The notes beneath the pieces were generated by a model. It did not search any database. It was not told where the DNA came from and worked only from the letters and a program-made list of their open reading frames with translations. Positions 51,842 to 61,360 of a stretch of 64,000 bases of DNA are shown piece after piece (position 1 is the stretch's first letter; each line of letters starts with the position of its first letter). Location: the NCBI RefSeq assembly GCF_015680235.1, contig NZ_JADLJL010000001.1:310001-374000 (forward strand), written 5' to 3'. Both the position numbers and the translations under genes were made by a program. The stretch is from Pseudomonas guariconensis. GTDB lineage: Bacteria > Pseudomonadota > Gammaproteobacteria > Pseudomonadales > Pseudomonadaceae.

Positions 51842-51982
51842 AGGGTGCGGGCCGTTTTCATGAGGCCAAGGCGCCAGGTTGCTACACAATTGCGTCACCT
51901 CGATTGAGTGGCGCGCATGCCCTGTGGTACGAGGTTCCCACGCCCGCCGCTTGAAGTGGGCGATGACAAGGAACCTCGCACA

Positions 51983-52810
51983 ATGCCATCCCCAAGAACC
52001 ATAATCGCCGCCACCGCACTCATGCTCGTCGCGCCCCTGCACCTGGCGCTGGCCGATACCGCACCGGTCAAGCCGAACCTGCTGACTGCCGCCGTCGCGT
52101 GGCGACAGACCGCCGCAGAATACCGCGCGCTGTACTACCAAGGCTTCAATCTGGCCAAGCTGCGCCTGGACCAAGCCCTGGCCGAACGCAAGCCTGGGGC
52201 CAAGCCACCCGCGATCATCAGCGACCTGGATGACACCCTCCTGAGCAGCAATACCTACTGGGGCGCGCTCATGAAAGAGGACAAGGACTTCTTCGACGAC
52301 GCGCTGTGGGACCGCTGGGTGGCCGGCAACGGCCCGACGTTGACACCGGGCGCGCTGGAGTTCCTCGAATATGCCAAGTCCAAGGGCGTGGAAATCTTCT
52401 ATGTCTCCAGCCGCGACCAGGGTGACAAGACCGACGAATACGCCCTGGCCAACCTGCGCGCACTGAAGGTGCCCTTCGCCGACAAGGAACATGTGACCAT
52501 CCTGCGCGAAAGTTCCAACAAGGAGCCTGCACAAAAAGCCGTGGCCCAGCACTATGACGTACTGCTGATGCTCGGCGACAACCTCAACGACTTCAAACGC
52601 CGCTACTACGTCGACAACGTCGAGCAGCGCGCCGCCTTGCTGGACGAGGACCGTGCCCAGTTCGGCGAGCGGTTCATCGTCTTCCCCAACCCCACCGACG
52701 GGCACTGGATGAAAGCGATTTTCGGTGAATCGGAGCCCGCCGACACCCCTGAAAACCGCGCCAGGTTCCGCGCCGCGGCAGTTGCCGGTGCATGGAAGGC
52801 GAACGACTGA
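51983..52810 (+). CDS. HAD-type acid phosphatase / 5'-nucleotidase, e(P4) family, exported
   Basis: 275 residues from ATG 51983. A Sec signal peptide (AATALMLVAPLHLALA) precedes the mature part. HAD motif I is AIISDLDDTLLSSNTYWGAL (nucleophile Asp), motif II is FYVSSRDQG, and LLMLGDNLNDF carries motif IV. The family releases phosphate from nucleotides such as NMN. The usual e(P4) lipobox Cys is absent, so it is probably a soluble periplasmic enzyme. Confidence 0.87.
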   Translation: MPSPRTIIAATALMLVAPLHLALADTAPVKPNLLTAAVAWRQTAAEYRALYYQGFNLAKLRLDQALAERKPGAKPPAIISDLDDTLLSSNTYWGALMKEDKDFFDDALWDRWVAGNGPTLTPGALEFLEYAKSKGVEIFYVSSRDQGDKTDEYALANLRALKVPFADKEHVTILRESSNKEPAQKAVAQHYDVLLMLGDNLNDFKRRYYVDNVEQRAALLDEDRAQFGERFIVFPNPTDGHWMKAIFGESEPADTPENRARFRAAAVAGAWKAND

Positions 52811-52944
52811 CCCTCTGTCACTGCGGCGTACCCTTCGCTCATCGCGAAGTTGCGCCGCTACCTGCCGTCGGCGATATCAACCTGATTGCCTAACGCACCC
52901 GCTTTACCTAGGCTAGGGGCCTTTCCTCGCCATGAGACAGGGCC

Positions 52945-53592
52945 ATGTCAGAACACGAAACCGCAAGCGCAGGCCGCTTCAATAGCATCGAAATCCGTGT
53001 ACTCGGCTCGCTGATCGAAAAACAGGCCACCAACCCGGAAACCTACCCACTGACGCTCAACGCCCTGGTTCTGGCCTGCAACCAGAAAACCAGCCGGGAA
53101 CCGGTCATGAACCTTTCTCCCGGGCAGGTCGGCCAGGCCTTGCGTACGCTGGAAGGCCAGGACATGACCCGCCTGCAGATGGGCAGCCGCGCCGACCGCT
53201 GGGAGCAGCGGGTGGACAAGGCCCTGGAGCTGGTGCCGGCGCAGCTGGTGCTGATGGGGCTGATGTTCCTGCGCGGGCCACAGACACTGGGTGAACTGCT
53301 GACCCGTAGCAATCGCCTGCACGACTTCGACGATGTGGAGCAGGTCCAGCACCAGCTCGAGCGCCTGATCGCCCGTGGCCTGGCCCTGCACCTGCCGCGC
53401 CAGGCCGGCCAGCGTGAAGACCGCTACACCCATGCCCTGGGCGACCCGGCGGACATCGAGGCAATCCTGGCCGCGCGCCAGCAAGGCGGCGGCGAGCGCA
53501 GTGGTGCCAGCAATGTGTCGCAGGAGCGAATCGACGCCCTGGAGGCGCGGGTCGCCGCGCTGGAGGCACGCCTGGCCGAACTCGAGGGTTGA
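52945..53592 (+). CDS. YceH family protein (DUF480)
   Basis: 215 residues. The first about 170 residues carry two winged-helix units of YceH ([20 protein letters not shown] and [20 protein letters not shown]). The last 40 residues form a short coiled coil ([20 protein letters not shown]). YceH is conserved near virulence and cell-envelope genes but its function is not settled. The stop is 1 bp from the convergent small gene. Confidence 0.9.
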   Translation: MSEHETASAGRFNSIEIRVLGSLIEKQATNPETYPLTLNALVLACNQKTSREPVMNLSPGQVGQALRTLEGQDMTRLQMGSRADRWEQRVDKALELVPAQLVLMGLMFLRGPQTLGELLTRSNRLHDFDDVEQVQHQLERLIARGLALHLPRQAGQREDRYTHALGDPADIEAILAARQQGGGERSGASNVSQERIDALEARVAALEARLAELEG

Positions 53593-53593
53593 G

Positions 53594-53791
53594 TCAGGGC
53601 TGTTCGGCGTCGGGGAAGTTGCGGCAGCTCTTGCGCTCGGCCAACTCCCGGTCGCTGGGGCGCTGGTCGACGAAGACGGTACGGCCGTCGGAATAGATTT
53701 CCAGGTAGCCCCAGTGCAGGTCCTGCTCCTTCTGCCCGGGCTTGGGCGGCACTAGCCACCAGGGTTCGCGGCTGATGAGGGTCATGGGCAT
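53594..53791 (-). CDS. Small conserved protein of unknown function
   Basis: 65 residues, MPMTLISREPWWLVPPKP onward, rich in Trp, Pro and charged residues, with no signal peptide. The middle (LEIYSDGRTVFVDQRPSDRE) looks like a short beta unit. A second ATG at 53785 is possible. Convergent with yceH with a 1-bp gap. No family recognised. Confidence 0.6.
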   Translation of the reverse strand: MPMTLISREPWWLVPPKPGQKEQDLHWGYLEIYSDGRTVFVDQRPSDRELAERKSCRNFPDAEQP

Positions 53792-53841
53792 GGTCCGTCA
53801 GCGGGTCTGTTTATCACTATAGACAGATACGCCTTGAAGCC

Positions 53842-53907
53842 ATCGCGAGACAAGCCCGCATCCTGTAGGAACGGGCTTGTCTCGCGAAAGGGCCGCAAAG
53901 CGGCCCC
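53842..53907. repeat. Inverted REP hairpin before the ahpF 3' end
   Basis: TCGCGAGACAAGCCCG pairs with CGGGCTTGTCTCGCGA, then GGGCCGC-AAA-GCGGCCC. A stable hairpin just downstream of ahpF, which reads leftward. Confidence 0.85.
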
Positions 53908-53914
53908 AGGTTCC

Positions 53915-55477
53915 TCAGGCTGGCGCCGAGGTGCGGATCAGGTGATCGAAGGCGGCCAGGGAAGCCTTGGCGCCCTCGCCCACGGCGATGACGATCTGCT
54001 TGTACGGCACCGTGGTCACATCGCCGGCAGCGAACACACCCGGGATGTTGGTCTGGCCCTTGGCATCGACGATGATCTCGCCACGCGGCGACAGCTCGAC
54101 GGTTCCCTTGAGCCAGTCGGTGTTCGGCAGCAGGCCGATCTGCACGAAGATGCCTTCCAACGCCACATCATGCATCTGGTCATTGCTGCGGTCCTTGTAG
54201 CGCAGGCCGGTGACCTTCTCGCCATCGCCCAGCACTTCGGTGGTCAGGGCACGGGTGATGACCTTGACGTTCGGCAGGCTGTGCAGCTTGCGTTGCAGCA
54301 CGGCGTCGGCACGCAGCTGGCTGTCGAATTCGATCAGGGTCACCTGGGCGACGATGCCCGCCAGGTCGATAGCCGCTTCCACGCCGGAGTTGCCACCGCC
54401 GATCACCGCCACGCGCTTGCCCTTGAACAGCGGGCCGTCACAGTGCGGGCAATAGGCCACGCCACGGGCGCGGTATTGCTGCTCACCGGGTACGTTCATC
54501 TCGCGCCAGCGGGCGCCGGTGGCCAGGATCACGGTCTTGGCCTTGAGCGACGCACCACTGGCCAGGCGCACTTCGTGCAGGCCGCCGTCAGTGGCCGGGA
54601 CCAGCGCTTCACCGCGCTGCAGGTTCATGATGTCCACGTCGTACTGCTTGACGTGCTCTTCCAGCGCCGTGGCCAATTTCGGGCCTTCGGTTTCCTGCAC
54701 CGAGATGAAGTTCTCGATCGCCAGGGTGTCGAGCACCTGGCCGCCGAAACGCTCGGCTGCCACACCGGTACGGATGCCTTTGCGCGCCGCATAGATGGCT
54801 GCCGAAGCGCCCGCCGGGCCACCACCGACCACCAGCACGTCGAAGGCGTCCTTGGCGTTGATCTTCTCGGCCTGGCGGCTGCCGGCGTTGGTGTCGATCT
54901 TGCCGAGGATCTCCTCCAGGCCCATGCGGCCCTGGCCGAAGACTTCGCCGTTCAGGTAGATGCTCGGCACCGCCATGACCTTGCGCGCCTCGACTTCATC
55001 CTGGAACAGCGCACCGTCGATGGCTACGTGGCGCACGTTGGGGTTGAGCACTGCCATCAGGTTCAGCGCCTGGACCACGTCCGGGCAGTTCTGGCACGAC
55101 AGCGAGAAATAGGTTTCGAAGGTGAACTCGCCTTCCAGCGCCTGGATCTGTTCGATCACTTCGGCACTGGCCTTGGACGGGTGGCCGCCGACTTGCAGCA
55201 GCGCCAGCACCAGGGAGGTGAATTCATGGCCCATAGGGATGCCGGCGAAGCGCAGGCTGATGTCGGCACCCGGGCGGTTGAGCGAGAACGAAGGGCGACG
55301 GGCATCGCTGCCGTCCTCGCGCAGGGTAATGAGGTTCGACAGGCCGGCGATCTCCACCAGCAGGTCGTGCAATTCGCGGGACTTCGCGCCGTCGTCGAGG
55401 GAAGCAACGATCTCGATCGGCTGGGTGACCCGCTCCAGGTAGGTTTTCAGTTGCGATTTAAGCGTGGCGTCCAACAT
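53915..55477 (-). CDS. ahpF: Alkyl hydroperoxide reductase subunit F
   Basis: 520 residues from ATG 55477, AAGGA at 9-bp spacing. The N-terminal double-thioredoxin domain has the redox pair in [15 protein letters not shown] thioredoxin-reductase-like part follows: the FAD motif [20 protein letters not shown], the CxxC pair in [13 protein letters not shown] and the NAD site [17 protein letters not shown]. It uses NADH to reduce AhpC. It lies 124 bp downstream of ahpC, past an intervening terminator hairpin, so it may be expressed by readthrough or from its own promoter. Confidence 0.96.
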   Translation of the reverse strand: MLDATLKSQLKTYLERVTQPIEIVASLDDGAKSRELHDLLVEIAGLSNLITLREDGSDARRPSFSLNRPGADISLRFAGIPMGHEFTSLVLALLQVGGHPSKASAEVIEQIQALEGEFTFETYFSLSCQNCPDVVQALNLMAVLNPNVRHVAIDGALFQDEVEARKVMAVPSIYLNGEVFGQGRMGLEEILGKIDTNAGSRQAEKINAKDAFDVLVVGGGPAGASAAIYAARKGIRTGVAAERFGGQVLDTLAIENFISVQETEGPKLATALEEHVKQYDVDIMNLQRGEALVPATDGGLHEVRLASGASLKAKTVILATGARWREMNVPGEQQYRARGVAYCPHCDGPLFKGKRVAVIGGGNSGVEAAIDLAGIVAQVTLIEFDSQLRADAVLQRKLHSLPNVKVITRALTTEVLGDGEKVTGLRYKDRSNDQMHDVALEGIFVQIGLLPNTDWLKGTVELSPRGEIIVDAKGQTNIPGVFAAGDVTTVPYKQIVIAVGEGAKASLAAFDHLIRTSAPA

Positions 55478-55507
55478 ACGGGCGATTCCTTTTTCAAAAC
55501 TCGGATA

Positions 55508-55540
55508 CAAAAACGCCCAGGCGAGGTCGCCCGGGCGTTT
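55508..55540 (-). terminator. Terminator between ahpC and ahpF
   Basis: On the minus strand AAACGCCCGGGCGA pairs with TCGCCTGGGCGTTT (2-base loop, one wobble pair), followed by TTTTTG. It lies about 60 bp after the ahpC stop and should end or dampen transcription before ahpF. Confidence 0.85.
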
Positions 55541-55601
55541 GACGGGGCGGTAGGTATTTCAGCTTTGGCGGCTGTCTACCGCCCGCGATTGACGCATCGA
55601 C

Positions 55602-56165
55602 TTAGATCTTGCCGACCAGGTCCAGGGATGGCGCCAGGGTCGCCTCGCCTTCTTTCCACTTGGCCGGGCAGACTTCACCCGGGTGGGCGGCAACGTACTG
55701 GGCAGCCTTGACCTTACGCAGCAGCTCGCTGGCATCGCGGCCTACACCACCGTCGTTGATTTCGACGATCTTGATCTGGCCTTCGGGGTTGATCACGAAG
55801 GTGCCGCGATCAGCCAGGCCGGCTTCTTCGATCAGTACGTCGAAGTTGCGGGCGATGACGTGGGTCGGGTCACCGATCAGCGGGTACTGAATCTTGCCGA
55901 TGGTGTCCGAGGTGTCGTGCCAGGCCTTATGGGTGAAGTGGGTGTCGGTGGACACACCATAGATTTCCACGCCCAGCTTCTGGAACTCGGCGTAGTTGTC
56001 GGCCAGGTCACCCAGTTCGGTCGGGCAGACGAAGGTGAAGTCGGCTGGGTAGAAGAACACGACGGACCACTTGCCTTTCAGGTCGGCTTCGCTGACCTGG
56101 ACGAACTCGCCCTTGTGGTAGGCGGTAGCGTTGAACGGTTTGACCTGGCTGTTGATGATTGGCAT
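55602..56165 (-). CDS. ahpC: Alkyl hydroperoxide reductase subunit C (peroxiredoxin)
   Basis: 187 residues from ATG 56165 (AAGGAG at 8-bp spacing). The peroxidatic Cys 47 lies in [13 protein letters not shown], and the resolving Cys is in [11 protein letters not shown] near residue 166. It reduces H2O2 and organic peroxides in the cytoplasm, regenerated by AhpF. The length matches E. coli AhpC. In pseudomonads it is controlled by OxyR; the upstream gap (56166-56300) is AT-rich and could hold that site, though I did not find a clear one. Confidence 0.97.
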   Translation of the reverse strand: MPIINSQVKPFNATAYHKGEFVQVSEADLKGKWSVVFFYPADFTFVCPTELGDLADNYAEFQKLGVEIYGVSTDTHFTHKAWHDTSDTIGKIQYPLIGDPTHVIARNFDVLIEEAGLADRGTFVINPEGQIKIVEINDGGVGRDASELLRKVKAAQYVAAHPGEVCPAKWKEGEATLAPSLDLVGKI

Positions 56166-56330
56166 GAGAGACACTCCTTCATGGGGTTGAAATCAGTTGA
56201 CGGAGAGAATCCTAACCAACGAGATCGATAAACGCTCATTGGCAAACCTCATGCTTGTGATTGGTTTTGGCTATAACCGCGGTTAATTAATAGAAGGGAT
56301 TGGGCTGAGCAAAGGATTGCGGGGGCTTGG

Positions 56331-56545
56331 ATCATTCGCCGGCAAGCCGGCTCCCACAGCTGCGCTGTCGCGCAGAGAGCAATGTACCTCTGTGGGAGCG
56401 GGCTTGCCCCGCGATCAAGGGCGAAGCCCTTGCCAGGCGACGGTGATATCGGGCCCGGCCCAATCGCGGGACAAGCCCGCTCCCACAAGTCCTGCAAAAT
56501 CAAATAGTTATGCGTTGTTCTATGAGAGCCGGCTTGCCGGCGATG
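56331..56545. repeat. REP mosaic between ahpC and gor
   Basis: A REP core (CGCCGGCAAGCCGGCTCCC), a reversed type 3 fragment (56358-56392) and a complete type 1 composite (56403-56545). The composite matches 47537-47679 at nearly every position, including the tail AAAATCAAATAGTTATGCG. The gap 56166-56557 holds no gene. Confidence 0.88.
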
Positions 56546-56557
56546 CGAAAAGACGGA

Positions 56558-57913
56558 TTAGCGCGTGGCCGTGCGCATGGTGACGAACTCTTCGGCAGCG
56601 GTCGGGTGCACGCCGATGGTCTCGTCGAACTGCTGTTTGGTCGCGCCGGCCTTGAGGGCGATACCCAGGCCCTGGATGATCTCGCCGGCATCCGGCCCGA
56701 CCATGTGGCAGCCCAGGACCTTGTCAGTGTCGGCATCGACCACCAGCTTCATCAGGGTCTTTTCCTGGATGTCGGTCAAGGTGAGTTTCATCGCGCGGAA
56801 GCGGCTCTCGAAGATCTGCACGTTGTGCCCGGCCTCCAGCGCCTGCTCCTCGGTCAGGCCCACGGTGCCGATCGGCGGCTGGCTGAACACCGCGGTGGGG
56901 ATGTTCTGGTAGTCGACCGGGCGGTACTGCTCGGGCTTGAACAGACGCCGCGCCACGGCCATGCCTTCGGCCAGGGCCACCGGTGTGAGCTGGACGCGGC
57001 CGATCACGTCGCCGATGGCGATGATCGAGGGCTCGGTGGTCTGGTACTGCTCATCGACACGGATGAAGCCGCGGGCATCGAGCTCGACCCCGGTATTTTC
57101 CAGCCCCAGGTTGTCCAGCATCGGACGGCGCCCGGTGGCGTAGAACACGCAATCGGCGACCAGCTCGCGGCCGTCCTTGAGGGTGGCCTTGAGGCTGCCG
57201 TCGTCCTGCTGGTCGATGCGTTGGATGTCGCTGTTGAACTGCAGGTCCAGGCCGCGCTTTTCCAGTTCTTCCTTGAGGTGGGAACGCACCGAGCCGTCGA
57301 AGCCGCGCAGGAACAGGTCACCTCGGTAGAGCAGCGTGGTGTCGGCACCCAGCCCCTGGAAGATCCCCGCGAACTCCACGGCGATGTAGCCGCCGCCAAC
57401 CACCAGTACACGTCGCGGCAATGCCTTGAGGTAGAACGCTTCGTTGGAGGTGATGGCCAGTTCCTTGCCCGGGATGTCAGGCACCTGCGGCCAGCCGCCG
57501 GTGGCAATGAGAATATGCCGGGCGCTGTAGCGCTGGCCTTCGACTTCCACCTCTTGGGCGCCAGTGATGCGTGCATGGCCCTGCAGCAGGGTCACACCGC
57601 TGTTGACCAGCAGGTTGCGGTAGATACCGTTGAGGCGCTCGATCTCGCGGTTCTTGTTGGCGATCAGGGTGGCCCAGTCGAAGTGCCCTTCCTCGAGGGT
57701 CCAGCCGAAACCTGCCGCCTGCTCGAGCTCATCGGCCACATGGGCACCGTACACCAGCAGCTTCTTGGGCACGCAACCGACGTTGACACAGGTGCCTCCC
57801 AGGTAGCGGCTCTCGGCCACCGCCACCTTGGCGCCGAACCCTGCGGCGAAGCGCGCCGCACGCACACCGCCGGAACCGGCGCCAATCACGAACAGATCAA
57901 AATCGTAGGCCAT
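56558..57913 (-). CDS. gor: Glutathione reductase
   Basis: 451 residues. FAD motif [20 protein letters not shown], the redox-active disulfide Cys 42/Cys 47 in [15 protein letters not shown], the NADP-binding segment [19 protein letters not shown] and the C-terminal active-site His in [13 protein letters not shown]. It reduces oxidised glutathione with NADPH. It lies downstream of galU, separated by a REP inverted repeat. Confidence 0.95.
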   Translation of the reverse strand: MAYDFDLFVIGAGSGGVRAARFAAGFGAKVAVAESRYLGGTCVNVGCVPKKLLVYGAHVADELEQAAGFGWTLEEGHFDWATLIANKNREIERLNGIYRNLLVNSGVTLLQGHARITGAQEVEVEGQRYSARHILIATGGWPQVPDIPGKELAITSNEAFYLKALPRRVLVVGGGYIAVEFAGIFQGLGADTTLLYRGDLFLRGFDGSVRSHLKEELEKRGLDLQFNSDIQRIDQQDDGSLKATLKDGRELVADCVFYATGRRPMLDNLGLENTGVELDARGFIRVDEQYQTTEPSIIAIGDVIGRVQLTPVALAEGMAVARRLFKPEQYRPVDYQNIPTAVFSQPPIGTVGLTEEQALEAGHNVQIFESRFRAMKLTLTDIQEKTLMKLVVDADTDKVLGCHMVGPDAGEIIQGLGIALKAGATKQQFDETIGVHPTAAEEFVTMRTATR

Positions 57914-57994
57914 GTATTCAGTCTCCTAGGCTGCGCCCAGCATACCGCCGTTGCGCGCCGGGAACAAAAAAGCTACCCAAGGAATAAACGATCA

Positions 57995-58071
57995 GGGCCG
58001 CTACGCGCCCCATCGCCGGACAAGCCCCTTTTAGGAACGGGCTTATGCCGCGATGGGGCGCGTAGCGGCCC
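57995..58071. repeat. Perfect 21-bp inverted repeat between galU and gor
   Basis: Arms 57995-58015 and 58051-58071 (GGGCCGCTACGCGCCCCATC and complement, plus one base) are perfect. A degenerate REP core (GGAACGGGCTTATGCCGCG) sits inside the right half. Confidence 0.85.
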
Positions 58072-58108
58072 CAATGAATGTCACGCGTGATTTCGAACCG
58101 GAGGCGAA

Positions 58109-58948
58109 TCAGTACGCCTTGCCGGTCTTGTAGTAGTTCTCGAAGCAGAAGTTGGTCGCCTCGATGTAGCCTTCGGCGCCACCGCAGTCGAAACGCTTGC
58201 CCTTGAACTTGTAGGCCAGCACGCAGCCGTCTTGGGCCTGCTTCATCAGCGCGTCGGTGATCTGGATTTCACCACCCTTGCCTGGCTCGGTGTTCTGGAT
58301 GATGTCGAAGATATCCGGGGTCAGGATGTAGCGGCCGATGATCGCCAGGTTCGACGGGGCATCTTCGGGCTTGGGCTTCTCGACCATGTTGGTCACCCGG
58401 TAAATGTCATCGCGGATCATGTCACCGGCGATCACACCGTACTTGTTGGTTTCCTGCGGGTCGACTTCCTGGATGGCGACGATCGAGCAGCGGAACTGGT
58501 TGTACAGCTTGACCATCTGGGTCAGGATGCCGTCGCCCTCGGGGTTGACGCACAGGTCATCCGCCAGCACCACGGCGAACGGCTCGTCGCCGATCAGCGG
58601 ACGGCCGGTCAGAATGGCGTGGCCCAGGCCTTTCATCTCGGTCTGGCGGGTGTAGGAGAAGGAGCACTCATCCAGCAGGCGGCGAATACCGACCAGGTAC
58701 TTTTCCTTGTCGGTGCCCTTGATCTGGGTTTCCAGCTCGTAGCTGATGTCGAAGTGGTCTTCCAGGGCGCGCTTGCCGCGGCCGGTAACGATGGAGATTT
58801 CGCTCAGGCCGGCATCCAGGGCCTCTTCGACGCCATACTGGATCAGTGGCTTGTTGACCACCGGCAGCATTTCCTTGGGCATGGCTTTGGTAGCAGGCAG
58901 GAAGCGAGTGCCGTAGCCGGCTGCCGGGAACAAGCATTTCTTGATCAT
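58109..58948 (-). CDS. galU: UTP-glucose-1-phosphate uridylyltransferase
   Basis: 279 residues from ATG 58948 (AAGGA at short spacing); the ATG two codons earlier overlaps the ribosome site. Nucleotidyltransferase start KKCLFPAAGYGTRFLPATKA, then MPKEMLPVVNKPLIQYGVEE. It makes UDP-glucose for envelope polysaccharides. It follows udg after 48 bp, so the two form a UDP-glucose to UDP-glucuronate pair. Confidence 0.96.
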   Translation of the reverse strand: MIKKCLFPAAGYGTRFLPATKAMPKEMLPVVNKPLIQYGVEEALDAGLSEISIVTGRGKRALEDHFDISYELETQIKGTDKEKYLVGIRRLLDECSFSYTRQTEMKGLGHAILTGRPLIGDEPFAVVLADDLCVNPEGDGILTQMVKLYNQFRCSIVAIQEVDPQETNKYGVIAGDMIRDDIYRVTNMVEKPKPEDAPSNLAIIGRYILTPDIFDIIQNTEPGKGGEIQITDALMKQAQDGCVLAYKFKGKRFDCGGAEGYIEATNFCFENYYKTGKAY

Positions 58949-58996
58949 ATACATCCTTAAACAAAGGCTGGGCCTGTGGAGTTCGGCGCAGTCTAA

Positions 58997-60358
58997 TCAG
59001 GCGGCACTCACCTTACAATGCCCTGCCCCTGGCCGACCGATGCCATGATAGAGATAACCCAGTGCCGATAGTTCCGACGGGTCATAAATATTGCGACCAT
59101 CGAACAGCACCGGCATGCGCATAAGGCCGCGCACGCGCAGGAAATCCGGTTGACGGAACTGCTTCCATTCGGTCACCAGCACCAGTGCGTCGGCCCCCTC
59201 GACACAGGCATAGGGGTCCTGGGTCAGGCGCAATTGGGCGCTGGCCAACGCCTGCGGATAACGTGCGGCGACCCCGCCCAGGGCGGCCGGGTCGCACGCC
59301 CGCACCCGTACCCCCGCAGCCAACAGGGCGTCGAGCAGCACCAGGCTGGGGGCTTCGCGCAGGTCGTCGGTCCCCGGTTTGAAGGCCATCCCCCAGATCG
59401 CCACGTTACGCCCACGCAGGAAGCCGCCGAAGTGCTGGCGCAGGGCTTCGAACAGCAAGGTCTTCTGCGTTTCGTTGCGCGCCTGCACGGCCTGGAGAAT
59501 GGCCGGCTGGTAGCCCTGCTGCTCGGCGCAGTGGATCAACGCACGCACATCCTTGGGGAAGCAGGAGCCGCCATAGCCGAAGCCGGCGTAGATGAAATGG
59601 CTGCCGATACGCCGGTCGCTGCCGATACCCCGGCGCACCTGCTCGATATCCACGCCCAGGCGCGCGCAGAGCCCGGCCAGTTCATTGACGAAGGAAATGC
59701 GCGTGGCGAGGAAGGCGTTGGCCGCGTACTTGCTGAACTCGGCGGCGCGCGTGGACATCAGCAGCACCCGCTCGCGGTTGCGCACGAACGGCGCATAGAG
59801 GCGCTGCAGGCACTGGCTGGCCGGTTCACTGTCGCTGCCGATGATGACCCGGTCGGGGCGCATGAAGTCATCCACGGCGCTGCCTTCCTTGAGAAACTCA
59901 GGGTTGCTCGCCACCTCCACGGCAAAGCGCGCACCCCGCTCGCGCAGCCCATTGGCGATATGCCGGGCGACGCGCTCGGCTGTGCCCACCGGCACGGTGG
60001 ACTTGTTCACCACCAGGCACGCCCTGCTCAAGTGGCGACCAAGGCTGTCGGCCACACCCAGCACATGTTGCAGGTCGGCCGAGCCATCCTCCTGGCTCGG
60101 CGTGCCGACGGCGATGAACACCACCTCGGCACCTGCCAGGGCCTGGCCCCATTGGTTGCTGAACCTCAACTGGCCGGTACCCAAGCCGGTCTGCAGCAGC
60201 GCCTGCAACCCGGGTTCGTAGATCGGGCATTGCCCCTGACGCAATTGCGCCAGGCGCGCCTGGTCGCGCTCCAGGCACACCACGCGGTTGCCCATTTCGG
60301 CAAAACAGGCCGCCGTGACCAACCCCACATACCCCGCCCCGATCACACAGAGTTCCAT
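58997..60358 (-). CDS. udg: UDP-glucose 6-dehydrogenase
   Basis: 453 residues from ATG 60358 (GGGAG upstream). Rossmann start MELCVIGAGYVGLVTAACFA, STVPVGTAERVA, the substrate-lid EVASNPEFLKEGSAVDDFMR and the catalytic Cys in FGYGGSCFPKDVRALIH. It oxidises UDP-glucose twice with NAD+ to UDP-glucuronate, used for uronic acid polysaccharides. It is transcribed ahead of galU. Confidence 0.95.
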   Translation of the reverse strand: MELCVIGAGYVGLVTAACFAEMGNRVVCLERDQARLAQLRQGQCPIYEPGLQALLQTGLGTGQLRFSNQWGQALAGAEVVFIAVGTPSQEDGSADLQHVLGVADSLGRHLSRACLVVNKSTVPVGTAERVARHIANGLRERGARFAVEVASNPEFLKEGSAVDDFMRPDRVIIGSDSEPASQCLQRLYAPFVRNRERVLLMSTRAAEFSKYAANAFLATRISFVNELAGLCARLGVDIEQVRRGIGSDRRIGSHFIYAGFGYGGSCFPKDVRALIHCAEQQGYQPAILQAVQARNETQKTLLFEALRQHFGGFLRGRNVAIWGMAFKPGTDDLREAPSLVLLDALLAAGVRVRACDPAALGGVAARYPQALASAQLRLTQDPYACVEGADALVLVTEWKQFRQPDFLRVRGLMRMPVLFDGRNIYDPSELSALGYLYHGIGRPGAGHCKVSAA

Positions 60359-60445
60359 GGCCGCGCTCCCTTTCGAAGATTGCGGCCATTGCACCCCAGG
60401 CGCCGTTGCAGGGCCGTGACAGGTCGGGGTCAAGGGTGTGACACG

Positions 60446-61360
60446 TCAACTGCCGGTGCCCTGCCCGACCAGCACGCCATCGACCTTCTGCCCGTACAGG
60501 TTGACACCGTCATTGGCGTGATACTTCACTCGGGTCTTCTCGATCGAGCCGTCCACCAGGCGCGGATCCTGGGGGCGTTCGTGGCGGTTGATCCACGCGG
60601 CCACGTCCCAGGCCTGCTGGTCGCTCAGGCTGCCGGCGCGCCCCAGGGGCATGTTGTGCTTGATGAACGAGGCCGCAGTATTGATTCGGTGCATACCGGC
60701 GCCCCAGTTGTAGGAGTCCTTGCCCCACAACGGCGGCATCACGTACTCGCCGGCCACCTTCTGGCCTTCGCCCTGGTCACCGTGGCACAGCGCGCACTGC
60801 TCGCGATAGACCTGCTCGCCGCGCTTGAAATCATAGCCAGCGGCCGGCTGCGCCACTTCCGGATAGCCACGCCCTGGCGTCTCGACCCCCGTGGGTGCCT
60901 GGGTCGACAGCCAGTAGGCGTAGACACTGAGCGCCGTCATCTGCGGGCTGTCGGCCGCCGGCGGCGTGCCATTCATGCTGAACTGGAAGCACCCCTGGAT
61001 ACGCTCGGCGAAGGTGTTGACCTTGTCGTTCTTCTTGCGATAGGCCGGATACATCGGGTAGGCGCCCCACAGCGGTGCGGAATAGGCCAGGCGCCCTTGG
61101 TCCAGGTGGCAGTTGCTGCAGTTCATGCCGTTGCCCACCGCTTCGGGCATCAAGCGTCGGGTGTCGACGAACAGGGCATGCCCCTGGCGCACCATTTCGC
61201 CGAAGGCATTGTCGGGCAAGTCGCTTTCGGCCGGCGGGTTGAACTTCGGCGCGCCCTGGCTGCCGGGCACCTTGAGCTGGGACTGGTCTTCCATGGCGAT
61301 CGGCGTCGCCTGGGCATTGCTCAGGGCCAGTAATACCAGGGCTGGGTATATCGGCTTCAT
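60446..61360 (-). CDS. tsdA: Thiosulfate dehydrogenase, diheme cytochrome c TsdA
   Basis: 304 residues with a signal peptide ending near SNAQA. Heme 1 site CSNCH is at residues 81-85 and heme 2 site CALCH at 189-193. Cys 124 in ERIQGCFQFSMNG lies 40 residues after the heme 1 second Cys, the same spacing as the axial Cys ligand of TsdA. The enzyme oxidises two thiosulfate to tetrathionate in the periplasm, and can run in reverse. Its start overlaps tsdB by 4 bp, matching the tsdBA order known in Pseudomonas. Confidence 0.9.
   Translation of the reverse strand: MKPIYPALVLLALSNAQATPIAMEDQSQLKVPGSQGAPKFNPPAESDLPDNAFGEMVRQGHALFVDTRRLMPEAVGNGMNCSNCHLDQGRLAYSAPLWGAYPMYPAYRKKNDKVNTFAERIQGCFQFSMNGTPPAADSPQMTALSVYAYWLSTQAPTGVETPGRGYPEVAQPAAGYDFKRGEQVYREQCALCHGDQGEGQKVAGEYVMPPLWGKDSYNWGAGMHRINTAASFIKHNMPLGRAGSLSDQQAWDVAAWINRHERPQDPRLVDGSIEKTRVKYHANDGVNLYGQKVDGVLVGQGTGS

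Noticed and set aside
53834-55711. 625-codon plus-strand frame opposite ahpF
   Set aside because: AhpF on the minus strand has every redox motif; this is its shadow.
56166-56300. OxyR site upstream of ahpC
   Set aside because: The AT-rich stretch has partial ATAG/CTAT spacing but too many mismatches to call by eye.
60359-60445. Terminator between tsdA and udg
   Set aside because: No hairpin followed by a T-run is visible.
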